Shown: positions 43,593-53,070 of the stretch, piece by piece | Position numbering within the stretch: position 1 is the first letter of the stretch | Layout of the letters: each line of letters opens with the position of its first letter | Assembly: GCA_964654285.1 (NCBI GenBank) | Contig: CAZZJC010000020.1 | Span: forward strand, 19,380 to 83,379 | Direction of reading: 5' to 3' | DNA: 64,000 nt | Source: BJHQ01 sp964654285 | GTDB lineage: Bacteria; Planctomycetota; UBA11346 | The notes under the pieces: generated by a model | Seen by the model: only the letters and a program-made list of their open reading frames with translations | Database searches by the model: none | What the model was told of the DNA's origin: nothing | Translations under genes and position numbers: made by a program

Positions 43593-43972
43593 CCCCCGGG
43601 CCGGTTGATGGCCCGAACCCGGCACCCGCTGCCGGATCCCCATAGCGTTTCACCGACCTGACCCCCCAGCGGGTGCAGGCATCCCACCCGACCTGAGCCC
43701 GTCGCCCTGCGCGATGTGGCCGGTCCGGTGGAGGTTCAGGCTTCGTCCGTCTACATGCGACGGTGGGGCCGGAATGGTGGCGACGCGACGGGATCCCAGC
43801 AGTTGAGGTCGGAAGCCCGGTAACAAGCGACCGGATCCGCCGCTGAATCCGAACGAAACCGAACTGTCCAGGCATCATCGTCAGCGATTCCATCACCTCA
43901 CGTCGATCCCGCCGATTCACTCGTCCCGCTCATTCCGACCGTCGTTCCGCACTCCGCGAAAGACCATCCGCC

Positions 43973-46678
43973 ATGCATTGCCGCGCCACTCCTCCGCAAA
44001 ACCTCACGCTCGCCCTGGGCGAGGACCTGGTCTGGTGCCTCGCCAGCGACCTCGATCCGGTCGGCCATTTCGGCCGCACGTTCCTCCTGCTCGGCCGCAC
44101 CACCGTGCTCAGCGGCGACGCCGCCGGGGTGCGGGTGCGCCTGGCCTTCACCGAGGTCGCGGAGTTCGTTTTCGACGAGCTGCCCAACGCCGTCCGCATC
44201 CTCGCCCGCAATCCGGCCGGGGATCGGGTGCTGATCAGCGCCAGTCCAGAGCTGGCACAGGAATTCGGCGCCGCCTGCCGGGCGCTGGAAGCGGCGCGCA
44301 ACGGCAGTGAACCGCTGCTGCCCGAAGTCCCGCCCGCGCGCGATCCCGTCACCGGCGAACCCCTGCGCGAACGCGGTCTGTTGCGGCCGCACCGGACCGC
44401 CTTCACCACCCTCGGCCGATTGCTGGTGCTGCTCAAGCCGTATCGCCTGCGTCTGGTGCTGCTCATGCTGCTGACCTTCGCCTCGGTGGGATCGCAGCTG
44501 GTGCCGCCGCTGGTCTTCAAAGCGATCACCGATGATGTGATCGGCCACGGGCACCAGGAACGCCTGCCCGGACTGGTGCTGGTGATGGCGCTCGCGTTCA
44601 TCGCGATCAGCGCCGCCCGCCTGTGCGCCAACCGGCAGAACCTCTGGCTGTCGCTGACCCTGGTCGGTGAACTGCGATCGCTTGTCCATCGCAAGCTGCA
44701 ACGCCTGCGCATCGCCTACCACCATCAGCACGAATCCGGCGAACTGATCGGCCGGGTCTCGCACGACACCGGCCAATTGCAGCATTTCCTCGTCGACGGC
44801 ATGCCCTGGATGCTGGTCAACGTGGTCGCCCTGGTGGTCATCGGGACGATGCTGTTCTGCCTCGATCCGATCCTCGCCCTGGCGGTGCTGCTGCCGGTGC
44901 CGGTGTTCATCTTCGGCAGCATCTATTTCCACCGTGGGATGCTGCAGTGGTGGCACCGCCGCGGCAATCGCGTCGCGCGCATGCATTCGCTCCTGGGCGA
45001 GAGCATCCGTGGTGTGCGCGCGGTGAAGGCGGCGGTGCAGGAAGACCGCCGCGCCGCCGACTTCGACCGTATCAACGCCCAGATGGTCCACGCCAATATC
45101 GGGGGCGAACGCACCTGGACCCTGTTCATGGAGACCGCCACCCTGGCGATGGCCGCCGGCACCGTGCTGGTGTGGACGATCGGCGCCCAGCGCGTCGCCC
45201 AGACCGGCCAGCCCGGCGGACCCAGCCTGGGCACGCTGGTCGCCTTCATCGGCTACATGGCGATGTTCTACGGCCCGCTGCAGTGGTTCGCCTTCGCGGT
45301 CAACTGGTTCGCTGAAGCCATGACCGGGGCGGAGCGGGTGTACCAGGTTCTCGACCAGCCGGAGGAAGGCGGCGACACCGACCGCGGCACGCCGTTCACG
45401 GCCCAGCCCGGCCGCGGCGTGGCGCTGCACGTCGACGGCGTGCATTTCGGCTATGAACGCGGCCGGGCGGTGCTCAAAGGCATCAGCATCGACATCGCGC
45501 CGGGCACCATGGTCGGCCTGGTCGGGCGTTCAGGCTCGGGCAAGAGCACCATCATCAACCTGCTCTGCCGCTTCTACGCGCCTGACGCCGGCCGGATCCT
45601 GGTCGACGGCCAGGATCTGAACGCCCTGCGCCTGCGCGACTGGCGGCGCAGCGTCGGCCTGGTGCCGCAGGAGCCGTTCCTCTTCAACGCCACCATCGCG
45701 GACAACATCCGCTATGCGAAACCGGAGGCCGACTTCGCGGCGGTGGTCGCGGCGGCGAAGGCCGCGCACGCGCACGAGTTCATCATGAAGAAGGCGGACG
45801 GCTACGACACCCTCGTCGGCGAGGGCGGCATCACCCTGTCGGGTGGTGAAAAGCAGCGCATCGCCATCGCGCGCGCGGTGCTGCTCGACCCGCCCCTGCT
45901 GATCCTCGACGAGGCCACCAGCGCGGTCGACAGCGAGACCGAGACCCAGATCCAGGAGGCGCTCGAACGCCTGGTGCGCGGTCGCACCACCATCGCCATC
46001 GCGCACCGCCTGGCGACCCTGCGCCGCGCCGACCGCCTGGTCGTGATCGACGACGGGCGCATCGCCGAGACCGGCACCCACGCCGAACTGCTGGCGAAAC
46101 CCGATGGTCTGTTCGCCAAGCTGGCCAAGACCCAGATCCAGCTCATGCAGGTGATGAGCCTGAGCGGCGAACTGCCGCCGGCGCCGACCGGCCCGGCGGG
46201 TGGCGACGGTGCCGTCGTCACCGACCACCCCGATCTGGTCCAGCACGGCGACCGCCTCGCCTGGATGGTCGGTACGGAAGCGAAGCCGGTGCGTCTCGCC
46301 TGGTACCGGCCGTTGTCCGGCCGGGGCGGGGATCTCGCCGTGCTCGACGAGAAGGGCAAGGAGCTCGCCCGCATCAACGCGCCTGACGCCCTCACCGGCG
46401 GCAGCGCCCGCCTGGTGCGCGACGAACTCCGCCTGCGCTACGGTGATCCGCGCATCCAGCGCGTGGCGGGGGTGCGCTTCGACCAGGGCAACCGCCACCT
46501 CGACCTGATCACGGATCGGGGACCGCGCACCATCCTGGTGCGCGGCATCGAACGCCACTTCGCCTGGCAGGGCGACGGCTCGGCCCTGCTGACCGACGTG
46601 GCCGGCAACCGCTTCCACCTGCCGCCGCTGATCACGTTGGATGCGGCTTCGCGCAAACGCTTGGAGGAGATTTTGTAA
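43973..46678 (+). CDS. ABC exporter with N-terminal extra domain and C-terminal DUF1854 domain
   Basis: 901 residues, much longer than a usual half-exporter. About 1-110 is an extra beta-rich domain, about 140-430 holds six membrane segments, about 470-710 is the ATPase (Walker A GRSGSGKST near 517, LSGGEKQRIAIARAV near 621, Walker B LLILDEATSAVD), and about 735-890 is a DUF1854-like domain. This type is annotated in databases as cyanophycin-metabolism-associated, because it often lies by cyanophycin genes; none is seen here. The start of the partner exporter overlaps the stop by one base. Active export of a peptide or amino-acid product is inferred. Confidence 0.85.
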   Translation: MHCRATPPQNLTLALGEDLVWCLASDLDPVGHFGRTFLLLGRTTVLSGDAAGVRVRLAFTEVAEFVFDELPNAVRILARNPAGDRVLISASPELAQEFGAACRALEAARNGSEPLLPEVPPARDPVTGEPLRERGLLRPHRTAFTTLGRLLVLLKPYRLRLVLLMLLTFASVGSQLVPPLVFKAITDDVIGHGHQERLPGLVLVMALAFIAISAARLCANRQNLWLSLTLVGELRSLVHRKLQRLRIAYHHQHESGELIGRVSHDTGQLQHFLVDGMPWMLVNVVALVVIGTMLFCLDPILALAVLLPVPVFIFGSIYFHRGMLQWWHRRGNRVARMHSLLGESIRGVRAVKAAVQEDRRAADFDRINAQMVHANIGGERTWTLFMETATLAMAAGTVLVWTIGAQRVAQTGQPGGPSLGTLVAFIGYMAMFYGPLQWFAFAVNWFAEAMTGAERVYQVLDQPEEGGDTDRGTPFTAQPGRGVALHVDGVHFGYERGRAVLKGISIDIAPGTMVGLVGRSGSGKSTIINLLCRFYAPDAGRILVDGQDLNALRLRDWRRSVGLVPQEPFLFNATIADNIRYAKPEADFAAVVAAAKAAHAHEFIMKKADGYDTLVGEGGITLSGGEKQRIAIARAVLLDPPLLILDEATSAVDSETETQIQEALERLVRGRTTIAIAHRLATLRRADRLVVIDDGRIAETGTHAELLAKPDGLFAKLAKTQIQLMQVMSLSGELPPAPTGPAGGDGAVVTDHPDLVQHGDRLAWMVGTEAKPVRLAWYRPLSGRGGDLAVLDEKGKELARINAPDALTGGSARLVRDELRLRYGDPRIQRVAGVRFDQGNRHLDLITDRGPRTILVRGIERHFAWQGDGSALLTDVAGNRFHLPPLITLDAASRKRLEEIL

Positions 46679-48429
46679 TGACGAACGCCATACCCGGATT
46701 CGACAGCCGGCGACCGATACGCACCATCTACCGGGTGTCGGGCACCACCCCGTTCCGGCTGGGGCTGATCATCGTCTTTTTCCTGCTCAAGCATTCGCCG
46801 GTCTGGGTCATGCCCTTGGCCGTGGGTGGGATGTTCGCCGCCTTGGAACATCGCACCGCCGATTCGGCCTTCTGGCTCATCCTGTGGGCTGCGCTGCTGA
46901 TCGGCCTGCTGATCCAGAACGTGCCGAGCAACCTGATCTATTACCAGCTGATGTCGCGTCGGGTGCGGGTCCTTGAACAGCGCCTGCGCAGCGCCCTGGT
47001 GCATCGCCTGCAGCACCTGGCGATCTCCTTCCACGGCGAGACCGAATCCGGGCGGCTGCATGGCAAGATCCTGCGCGATGTCGAGGCCATCGAACAGGTG
47101 GCGCGCAATGTGATGGAACGGGTCCTGCTCGTGGTCGTTTCGGCGGTGATCATCGTGGTCTATACCGTCGTGGTCGAACCGCGCATCCTGTTGGCGTTGG
47201 CGGTGGCCTTTCCACTCGGCTGGATCCTGTACCGGCGGTTCTCGGGCCGGGTGAAGGCCGCCTACGCCGGCTTCCGCAAAGCCATCGAGCAGATGAGCGC
47301 GCACGTCGCCGAGATGCTCGACCTGCTGCCGGTGACCCGGGTGCACGGGCTCGAATCGCGGGCCGTGGCGGCCATGGACACCGATTTCCAGAAGATCCAC
47401 GACCAGGGTCTTGAACTCGATAGGACGCAGGCGGTCTATGGCGCCTCCAGCTGGCTGTCGATGCAGCTGATGATCCAGGCGGTCTTCCTCACCGCCGTCT
47501 GGTGGTGCTGGCAGGGATCGGTCAGCCTGGCCCAATTGGTGGTATTCCAGGGCCTGGCCGGCTCACTCGCCAATGCCCTGTACAATGCCATGGATCTGAT
47601 GCCGATGCTGGCCCGCGGTTCTGACACCATGCGCAGTCTGGGTGAGATCCTGGAGGCCACCGACCTGGAACCCAACGACGGCCGCCGGCACATCGACCGG
47701 GTGGAGGGCCGCATCGAATTCACCGGAGTCGGCTTCCGTTATGCCGGCCAGGCAGCGGCTGCGGTCAGCGATCTGTCCTTCACCATCCCGGCTGGTTCCT
47801 GTACCGCCTTCGTCGGCGCATCGGGATCCGGCAAGTCGACGACCATCAACCTGCTGATCGGCCTGCACCGGCCCCAGGTCGGCAAGGTGCTGCTCGACGG
47901 CATCGACGCCGAGGAACTCGACCTGCGTTCGTGGCGCCGCCACATCGCGGTGGTGTCGCAGGCGGTGGTGCTATTTTCGGGGTCCTTGCGCGACAACATC
48001 CTCTACGGGTTGGACGACATTTCGCCGCAACGCCTGAAGGACGCGGTGAGCGCCGCCAATCTCGACGATCTGGTGGACTCGCTGCCCCAGGGACTGGACA
48101 CCCGGGTCGGTGAGAACGGCGTGAAGCTGTCCGGCGGCCAGCGCCAGCGGGTGGCCATCGCGCGCGCCATGGTCCGCGATCCCCGCATCATCATCCTGGA
48201 TGAAGCGACCTCGGCGCTGGACGTGATCAACGAACGCCTGGTGCAGGAGGCCATCGAGCGCCTGGCCCAGGGCCGCACGATCCTGATCGTCGCCCATCGG
48301 CTCTCCACCATCCGCATGGCGCAGCAGATCCTCGTCCTCGACCAGGGCCGGATCATCGAACGCGGCAGCCACCAGGAACTCATGGAAGCGAACGGGGCAT
48401 TTGCGGCGACGGTGAGGAAGCAGCTGTGA
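46678..48429 (+). CDS. ABC exporter, fused permease and ATP-binding protein
   Basis: 583 residues with normal half-transporter layout. Six membrane segments are followed by an ATPase domain with Walker A GASGSGKST near 380, Q-loop VVSQAVVLF, LSGGQRQRVAIARAM, Walker B IIILDEATSALD and HRLSTI. All catalytic residues are present. It overlaps the DUF1854 exporter gene by one base and the next gene by four, so the two exporters probably form a heterodimer and are made together. Confidence 0.9.
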   Translation: MTNAIPGFDSRRPIRTIYRVSGTTPFRLGLIIVFFLLKHSPVWVMPLAVGGMFAALEHRTADSAFWLILWAALLIGLLIQNVPSNLIYYQLMSRRVRVLEQRLRSALVHRLQHLAISFHGETESGRLHGKILRDVEAIEQVARNVMERVLLVVVSAVIIVVYTVVVEPRILLALAVAFPLGWILYRRFSGRVKAAYAGFRKAIEQMSAHVAEMLDLLPVTRVHGLESRAVAAMDTDFQKIHDQGLELDRTQAVYGASSWLSMQLMIQAVFLTAVWWCWQGSVSLAQLVVFQGLAGSLANALYNAMDLMPMLARGSDTMRSLGEILEATDLEPNDGRRHIDRVEGRIEFTGVGFRYAGQAAAAVSDLSFTIPAGSCTAFVGASGSGKSTTINLLIGLHRPQVGKVLLDGIDAEELDLRSWRRHIAVVSQAVVLFSGSLRDNILYGLDDISPQRLKDAVSAANLDDLVDSLPQGLDTRVGENGVKLSGGQRQRVAIARAMVRDPRIIILDEATSALDVINERLVQEAIERLAQGRTILIVAHRLSTIRMAQQILVLDQGRIIERGSHQELMEANGAFAATVRKQL

Positions 48430-48992
48430 CGCTGGTCCTGGTCACCGGTGGGCCTGGTTCCGGCAAGACCTCGCTCTGCGAGGAACTGTCGGCGTATGGA
48501 TTCACCACCGTGCCGGAATCCGGCCGGGCGGTGATCCGCCGGTTCGGCCAGCGCCCGCAACCAGCGGATTTTGGCCGGGCGATGTTGGATCTGGATCTCG
48601 CGCATCATCACCGGCATCGCACCAGCAGCGTGCCGGTGTTCTTCGATCGCGGCCTGCCGGATCTGGCCGCCTTCGCCGCGCAGCACCAACTCGCTGATAT
48701 GGCGGTTTTCCACGACGCGATCACCCAAAACCGCTACCACTCCGTCGCCTTCATCGCCCCACCCTGGCCCGAGATTTTATGCAACGATGGCGAGCGCGAC
48801 CAGTCCTTCGCCGAGGCGGTGGCGACGCACCAGCGCCTGGTCGCGGGTTATCGATCCCATGGCTATGAGTTGGTCGAACTGCCGCGGGCGACCGTGGCTG
48901 AACGCTGTGCCTTCGTCGTGGACCGATGCCGTCAGTTCATTCCGCCTCACTCCACCAACGCTGAAAACCGAGGGCCCCATGCTTCCCCTTGA
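48426..48992 (+). CDS. P-loop ATPase (AAA_28-like)
   Basis: 188 residues. The N-terminus has Walker A TGGPGSGKTSL, and FFDRGLPDL plus AFIAPPWPEI give the Walker-B-like and lid parts of the small AAA_28 / deoxynucleoside-kinase-like ATP/GTP-binding proteins. A GTG at 48426 overlaps the previous stop. Similar small P-loop proteins phosphorylate nucleosides or other small molecules, but the substrate here is unknown. It is followed by two kinase-fold proteins, suggesting a phosphotransfer theme. Confidence 0.75.
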   Translation: MTLVLVTGGPGSGKTSLCEELSAYGFTTVPESGRAVIRRFGQRPQPADFGRAMLDLDLAHHHRHRTSSVPVFFDRGLPDLAAFAAQHQLADMAVFHDAITQNRYHSVAFIAPPWPEILCNDGERDQSFAEAVATHQRLVAGYRSHGYELVELPRATVAERCAFVVDRCRQFIPPHSTNAENRGPHASP

Positions 48993-49917
48993 GACCACTG
49001 CTCCCCAAGACGCCCTCCATCTCGACCAGGTGCAGGCTTGGCTGCTTGCGACCGATCCGGCAGGGGTCCTCCATCACCGTTACCACAGTGAAAACGGCCA
49101 AGTCTACGCCATCACCTGGTTCGGCCAACCGGCGGTCCTCAAGATCGCCGGCCGTGGCCGCGAGTGGGGTGGCCGGACCGAAGTCAGCGTCCTGGCTGCC
49201 TTGGCCACCCGGCGATTCCCGGTTCCGCGGGTGCTGTGGTCGTCAGTGGATCCTGGCATCCATGGCCAGCCGGCCCTGGTCATGGAGCGGTTTCCGGCTT
49301 TGGCGAAGGAATCCCTGACCTTCGCGCAGCATCGTGCCGTCATGCGGCGTACCGGTACCTTCATCGCCGAGTTGGCGCAACTGACGCCTGCCCCGGATCT
49401 TGGCCTGCCCGATCCCAAGGCACCCGAACCATTGGCAGGCTGGTACGCCCGCGTGGAACGCAGATCCCTGGAACATTTTGCTGGTCGCGCCGATATCCAA
49501 GCATTCTGGCAGAGATTCTGGCATCGGCATCGCGCCGTTCCCAAGGTGATCGGGCAACCCCAGGCCGGCGAGATTCTGACCGATGGCCACGACTTCCTGG
49601 TCGTCGATTGGACCGAAGGTCTGACCTGGATCGATCCGCTGAATCCCATCGTGCGTTCGATCTTCTGGCCGCTGATCGAAAGTCCGCAGACCGGCCGTGA
49701 GCAGTTGGACGCCCTGTTGGCAGGTTTTCGTCAAGCTGGTGGCGGTGACGTGCATCCGGACGACCCCGCCATCCGACTCTGGCTGGCCTTCATCTGCCTG
49801 GGTGACGGGCTCTTCTTGCTGGACCGACGGCACAACCGCATCCTGGATGAGCAGTGGGCGGACTGGCTGCGGCAGTTGCTGGATCCAGGCGCTTCCCAGG
49901 TCCGAGACATGCCATGA
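48979..49917 (+). CDS. Aminoglycoside-phosphotransferase-like protein lacking catalytic loop residues
   Basis: 312 residues with the layout of an APH/choline kinase-like fold: N-terminal lobe (YAITWFGQPAVLKIAG, with the ATP-binding Lys), then the hinge and C-terminal lobe. The usual catalytic loop HGDLHPGN is replaced around VIGQPQAGEIL; FLVVDWTEGL remains for the metal-binding Asp. It is therefore likely catalytically degenerate or unusual. The start ATG 48979 overlaps the ATPase gene by 14 bases. It is followed at once by an intact kinase-fold gene, so one may assist the other. Confidence 0.65.
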   Translation: MLPLETTAPQDALHLDQVQAWLLATDPAGVLHHRYHSENGQVYAITWFGQPAVLKIAGRGREWGGRTEVSVLAALATRRFPVPRVLWSSVDPGIHGQPALVMERFPALAKESLTFAQHRAVMRRTGTFIAELAQLTPAPDLGLPDPKAPEPLAGWYARVERRSLEHFAGRADIQAFWQRFWHRHRAVPKVIGQPQAGEILTDGHDFLVVDWTEGLTWIDPLNPIVRSIFWPLIESPQTGREQLDALLAGFRQAGGGDVHPDDPAIRLWLAFICLGDGLFLLDRRHNRILDEQWADWLRQLLDPGASQVRDMP

Positions 49918-50837
49918 CCTCTGCGCCACAGATCCCCCGCTGGACCTCCGACATTCAGATCGACCTGGCATTGGCCACCAGCCTGATCCAGCAGCAATTC
50001 CCCGACTTGGCGGCCTCGGGCGTGCGAGTCCTGGGCGAGGGCTGGGACAACCTGGCGGTGTGCGCCGGACCGGCGGTGTTCCGCTTTCCGCGCCGACGCA
50101 TCGCGGTGCCGTTCCTGGAATCCGAACTCGCGACGCTGCCCACGATCGCACCCGGCCTGCCCTTGCCCATCCCGGTTCCACGCTGGATCGGCAGGCTGAC
50201 CGACATCTTTCCCTATCCCTGGGCCGGGTACCTCCACCTGTCCGGCACCACGCTTTGCCGGGCTGATACGGGGGACCGACGGGCTTTGGCCGGGGATCTC
50301 GGTCGATTCCTGGCCGCCTTGCATCGTCTGCCGGTGCCACCTGGCCTGGTGCCGGACACCATCGGACGCTTGGATTCCGCCCGCAGAATCCCCCGGACCG
50401 TGCCTGAACTGCCGGCGATGGCGGCGCTCGGCCTGCCGATCGACGGCATCGCCGAGGCCATGCAGGTGCCGACCCGCGCGCCGACGACGGTCTGCGTGGT
50501 GCATGGCGACCTCTACGCGCGGCATGTCCTCATGCACACCGATGGGATCAATGCCGGCAGCGTCGCCGGCATCATCGACTGGGGCGACGTCCATCATGGC
50601 GACCCGGGCGCCGATCTCATGGCGGTCTTCATGTTGCTGCCCCCGGCTTGCCATGACCGGTTCCGCGATGCCTACGGCCCCATCGACGACGCCACCTGGA
50701 CCTTGGCCTGGATGCGGGCGGTCTGGCACACCACGGCCACCGCGCCTTATGCCGACCAGACCGGCGATGCGGCGTTGATGCGCGCCGTACGCCATGCCTG
50801 GACCTGGATCCGCCAGACCATGCCCAGCCATGCATGA
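49914..50837 (+). CDS. Aminoglycoside phosphotransferase family protein
   Basis: 307 residues. A normal APH-type kinase: GWDNLAVCAGPAVFRFPRR for the ATP lobe, CVVHGDLYARHVLM for the catalytic loop with the Asp, and AGIIDWGDVHHGDPGADL for the metal site. The family includes enzymes that inactivate aminoglycosides or macrolides, as well as choline and homoserine kinases; which one cannot be said. The start overlaps the previous stop by ATGA. It shares the transcript with the degenerate kinase and the exporters. Confidence 0.85.
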   Translation: MTSAPQIPRWTSDIQIDLALATSLIQQQFPDLAASGVRVLGEGWDNLAVCAGPAVFRFPRRRIAVPFLESELATLPTIAPGLPLPIPVPRWIGRLTDIFPYPWAGYLHLSGTTLCRADTGDRRALAGDLGRFLAALHRLPVPPGLVPDTIGRLDSARRIPRTVPELPAMAALGLPIDGIAEAMQVPTRAPTTVCVVHGDLYARHVLMHTDGINAGSVAGIIDWGDVHHGDPGADLMAVFMLLPPACHDRFRDAYGPIDDATWTLAWMRAVWHTTATAPYADQTGDAALMRAVRHAWTWIRQTMPSHA

Positions 50838-50864
50838 CCACCACTTTGCTGAGGAACCTGACTC

Positions 50865-51977
50865 ATGACCCGCACCCCGAGCACCGCCCGCATCCTGATC
50901 GCTTTCAACCTGATCACCCTCACCCACTTGGCCGCCATGGAACCCACAGCACTCAAACCGTTCCTCATCACTGAGAACGAATGCCGGTTGACCCAGGTTG
51001 CGCCGACACCGGAACGCAGTCTGGCATTCAGCGCCTGGAAAGGCACCCCTGAAGCATGGCGTACCGCCGCCACGGCGCGGTTGACCGAACTGCTGGGGAT
51101 CCGCCCGGTGATCCCTGGCGCGGTGCGCGAACTGCGGCGCATGGACGTTGAGGGGTGCACCATCATCGCCCTGATCATGTCCGGGGCTGATGGATTGGAC
51201 CTGCCCGCCTATCTGCTGGAACCAACGACCCTGCGCTGGTCGGACCGGGCCGTCCTGGCCATCCACGGCCACGGCGAGGTGGAACCCTGCATTGGCCTGC
51301 GCGACGACTACCACCACCGCTTCGCCCTCGCCCTGGCCCAGGCCGGACATCGCGTCCTCTGCCCGGAACTGCGCGGCTTCGGCCTGCTCAAGGAACCGGC
51401 GAAGCAGCGGCCCGGGGCGAGGCTCAGCTACTGGTCGTGGGGCAAGGCGATGCAGTTTTCGCTCGCCAGCGACAGCATCCAGCACGGCCGGCCGCTCATC
51501 GGCCTGACGGTGGAGGACCTGCAGCGCTGGGAGGCCTGGCTGACAACCCGCGGTGTCGCCCGCGTCGATACCGCCGGCATCTCGTATGGGGGCGATCTCG
51601 CCCTGCTGTATCCGGTGTTCAGCACGCGGGTGGATCGGATCTTCGCGAGCGGAACTTTGGGTTCCTTCACCGCCATCTTCGATCAGGCCAACAATGCCCC
51701 TGCCCACATCATTCCTTCCGTCCTGCGCTGGCTGGATCGCGCCGACATCGCCGGCCTGAATGCGCCCCATCCCATCGCCATCCATTTCGGCGAACGGGAC
51801 CAGCCGGGACCGGGCAACAACTCGGCCTCATACAATCAGACGGTGCCCCAGTCGCTGGCCGAACTGCGGACCATTTATCAGGCCTTCGGCAAACCCGAGG
51901 CGATCGAATTGATCGTCAGTCCAGGGCGGGGACATGAGATGGATGTCGACGCCCTGAAGCGGTTCCTGGAACGATGA
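50865..51977 (+). CDS. Secreted alpha/beta hydrolase (acetyl-xylan-esterase-like)
   Basis: 370 residues. The start MTRTPSTARILIAFNLITL is a short signal-peptide-like segment cut near LAAM. The rest is an alpha/beta hydrolase: AVLAIHGHGE for the oxyanion region, TAGISYGGDLALLYP with the nucleophile Ser in GISYGG, HFGERD for the acid and a C-terminal His in GRGHEMDV. It resembles abhydrolases near the cephalosporin-C deacetylase and dienelactone hydrolase groups. Its place after two kinases is unusual. Substrate unknown. Confidence 0.8.
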   Translation: MTRTPSTARILIAFNLITLTHLAAMEPTALKPFLITENECRLTQVAPTPERSLAFSAWKGTPEAWRTAATARLTELLGIRPVIPGAVRELRRMDVEGCTIIALIMSGADGLDLPAYLLEPTTLRWSDRAVLAIHGHGEVEPCIGLRDDYHHRFALALAQAGHRVLCPELRGFGLLKEPAKQRPGARLSYWSWGKAMQFSLASDSIQHGRPLIGLTVEDLQRWEAWLTTRGVARVDTAGISYGGDLALLYPVFSTRVDRIFASGTLGSFTAIFDQANNAPAHIIPSVLRWLDRADIAGLNAPHPIAIHFGERDQPGPGNNSASYNQTVPQSLAELRTIYQAFGKPEAIELIVSPGRGHEMDVDALKRFLER

Positions 51978-52121
51978 TCAGAATGACGCTGCAGATCAGC
52001 GCTTTCCGCAGGTTGATCCAATCCAACCTGGACCAGGGCTGGTGGTTGGATCGTGCCCTCGCCGGCGAGACCGGTTGCCGTGACGACCTGTGCACCGTCG
52101 CGCGTTTTTTCCTCCAGGCAG

Positions 52122-52914
52122 ATGATTTTGGAAAGGCGGATTCCCGAAGAAAGCATCGACTCCTCATGCTGATTCCAGCATCGACTCCTACGGCGACCTC
52201 TGCACCCGGTTCTACGATCTCGACAAGCCCGCGCCCCCGGCCGAGGCATTCGCCTTCTTCCGCGCCCAGGCGCATGCGGCCGATGGCCCGGTGCTGGAGG
52301 CGATGTGCGGGTCGGGCCGGTTCCTGATCCCGTTGGCGCAGGATGGCCTCGCCATCGATGGCGTGGATGCGTCGCCGACGATGCTGGCCGCGTGCCGTGC
52401 CCGCTCGGTCGGACTCCACGTCAGATTGTTCCAACAGCGTCTGGATCAGCTCGATCTGCCGGACCGCTATGCCGCGATCCTCATCCCGGCGGGCTCGTTC
52501 GGATTGCTGGTGGATGACGGCGAACGGGCACGGGCGCTGGAACGGATGGCCGCCCACCTGCTGCCCGGCGGCAGGCTGGTCTTCACCTGCCCGACCCCGG
52601 CGGGACGGTCGCAACCGGGAACCAGCCAGCGCGAGGTGGCCGGCCCTAATAGCGAGCGCATTACCTTGGAAACCACTATTTTTGCTGAAACCGCCGCGGT
52701 GGATGGTTTCCGCTGCGCCTACCAGCTCTTCCACCAGGGGCTTCCGGTGCGCGGCGAGATCGAGACGATGCGGCTGCGTTACCTGACTGAGGCTGCGATC
52801 CGCGACCAGTTGTCACAAACGGGATTCACCCGGATCAGCATCTCCAGGTCGTGGGCTGGATCCCTGCTGGGCGAAACCGATCCCGAAATGGTCGTCATTG
52901 CGCAACGGATCTGA
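52122..52914 (+). pseudogene. SAM-dependent methyltransferase with a frameshifted 5' end
   Basis: The protein read from 52126 to 52914 is a class I methyltransferase: GPVLEAMCGSGRFLIPLAQDG is motif I, DGVDASPTMLAACRA motif II, LLPGGRLVFTCPTP motif IV. A natural start, ATG 52122, gives MILERRIPEESIDSSC then stops at 52170. A 13-base direct repeat, AGCATCGACTCCT, occurs at 52152-52164 and 52177-52189; removing one 25-base unit would restore an open frame through SIDSYGDLCTRFYDLDK into the methyltransferase. So the gene looks disabled by this 25-base insertion, or could switch by loss of the unit. The 144 bases before it hold no clear gene. Confidence 0.65.
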
Positions 52915-53036
52915 TGGCCGTGGATCCCAAGCCATCAGCCACGCCAGAGGGGAGTCCCGCGCCCCATTTGCGCCACAGCGCTCCCGCTGCCGGCATCTGT
53001 TCTCACATCGTCTTTCCCATCTCCTCATCGAATCGC

Positions 53037-53065
53037 CCACCAAGGAAGCCTTGGTGGCAAGGAGG
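53037..53065 (+). promoter_or_regulatory. Hairpin directly before a perfect Shine-Dalgarno site
   Basis: CCACCAAGG (53037-53045) pairs perfectly with CCTTGGTGG (53049-53057) around an AAG loop. The strongest ribosome-binding site in this window, AAGGAGG (53059-53065), begins two bases later. No T-run follows, so this is not a terminator. The placement suggests control of translation initiation of the short ORF at 53071 or of rsgA. The wider gap 52915-53218 holds no other gene. Confidence 0.5.
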
Positions 53066-53070
53066 CCGCC

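Noticed and set aside
43243..43920. A 225-codon minus-strand frame in the gap before the exporters
   Set aside because: The product is Arg/Gly/Pro-rich with no domain, no ribosome-binding site and no similarity to nearby genes; likely a chance frame in high-GC sequence.
51974..52327. An open frame starting at ATG 51974 overlapping the hydrolase stop
   Set aside because: The overlap looks like coupling, but the product has no protein-like pattern and runs out of frame across the methyltransferase motif I, which is clearly coded in another frame.
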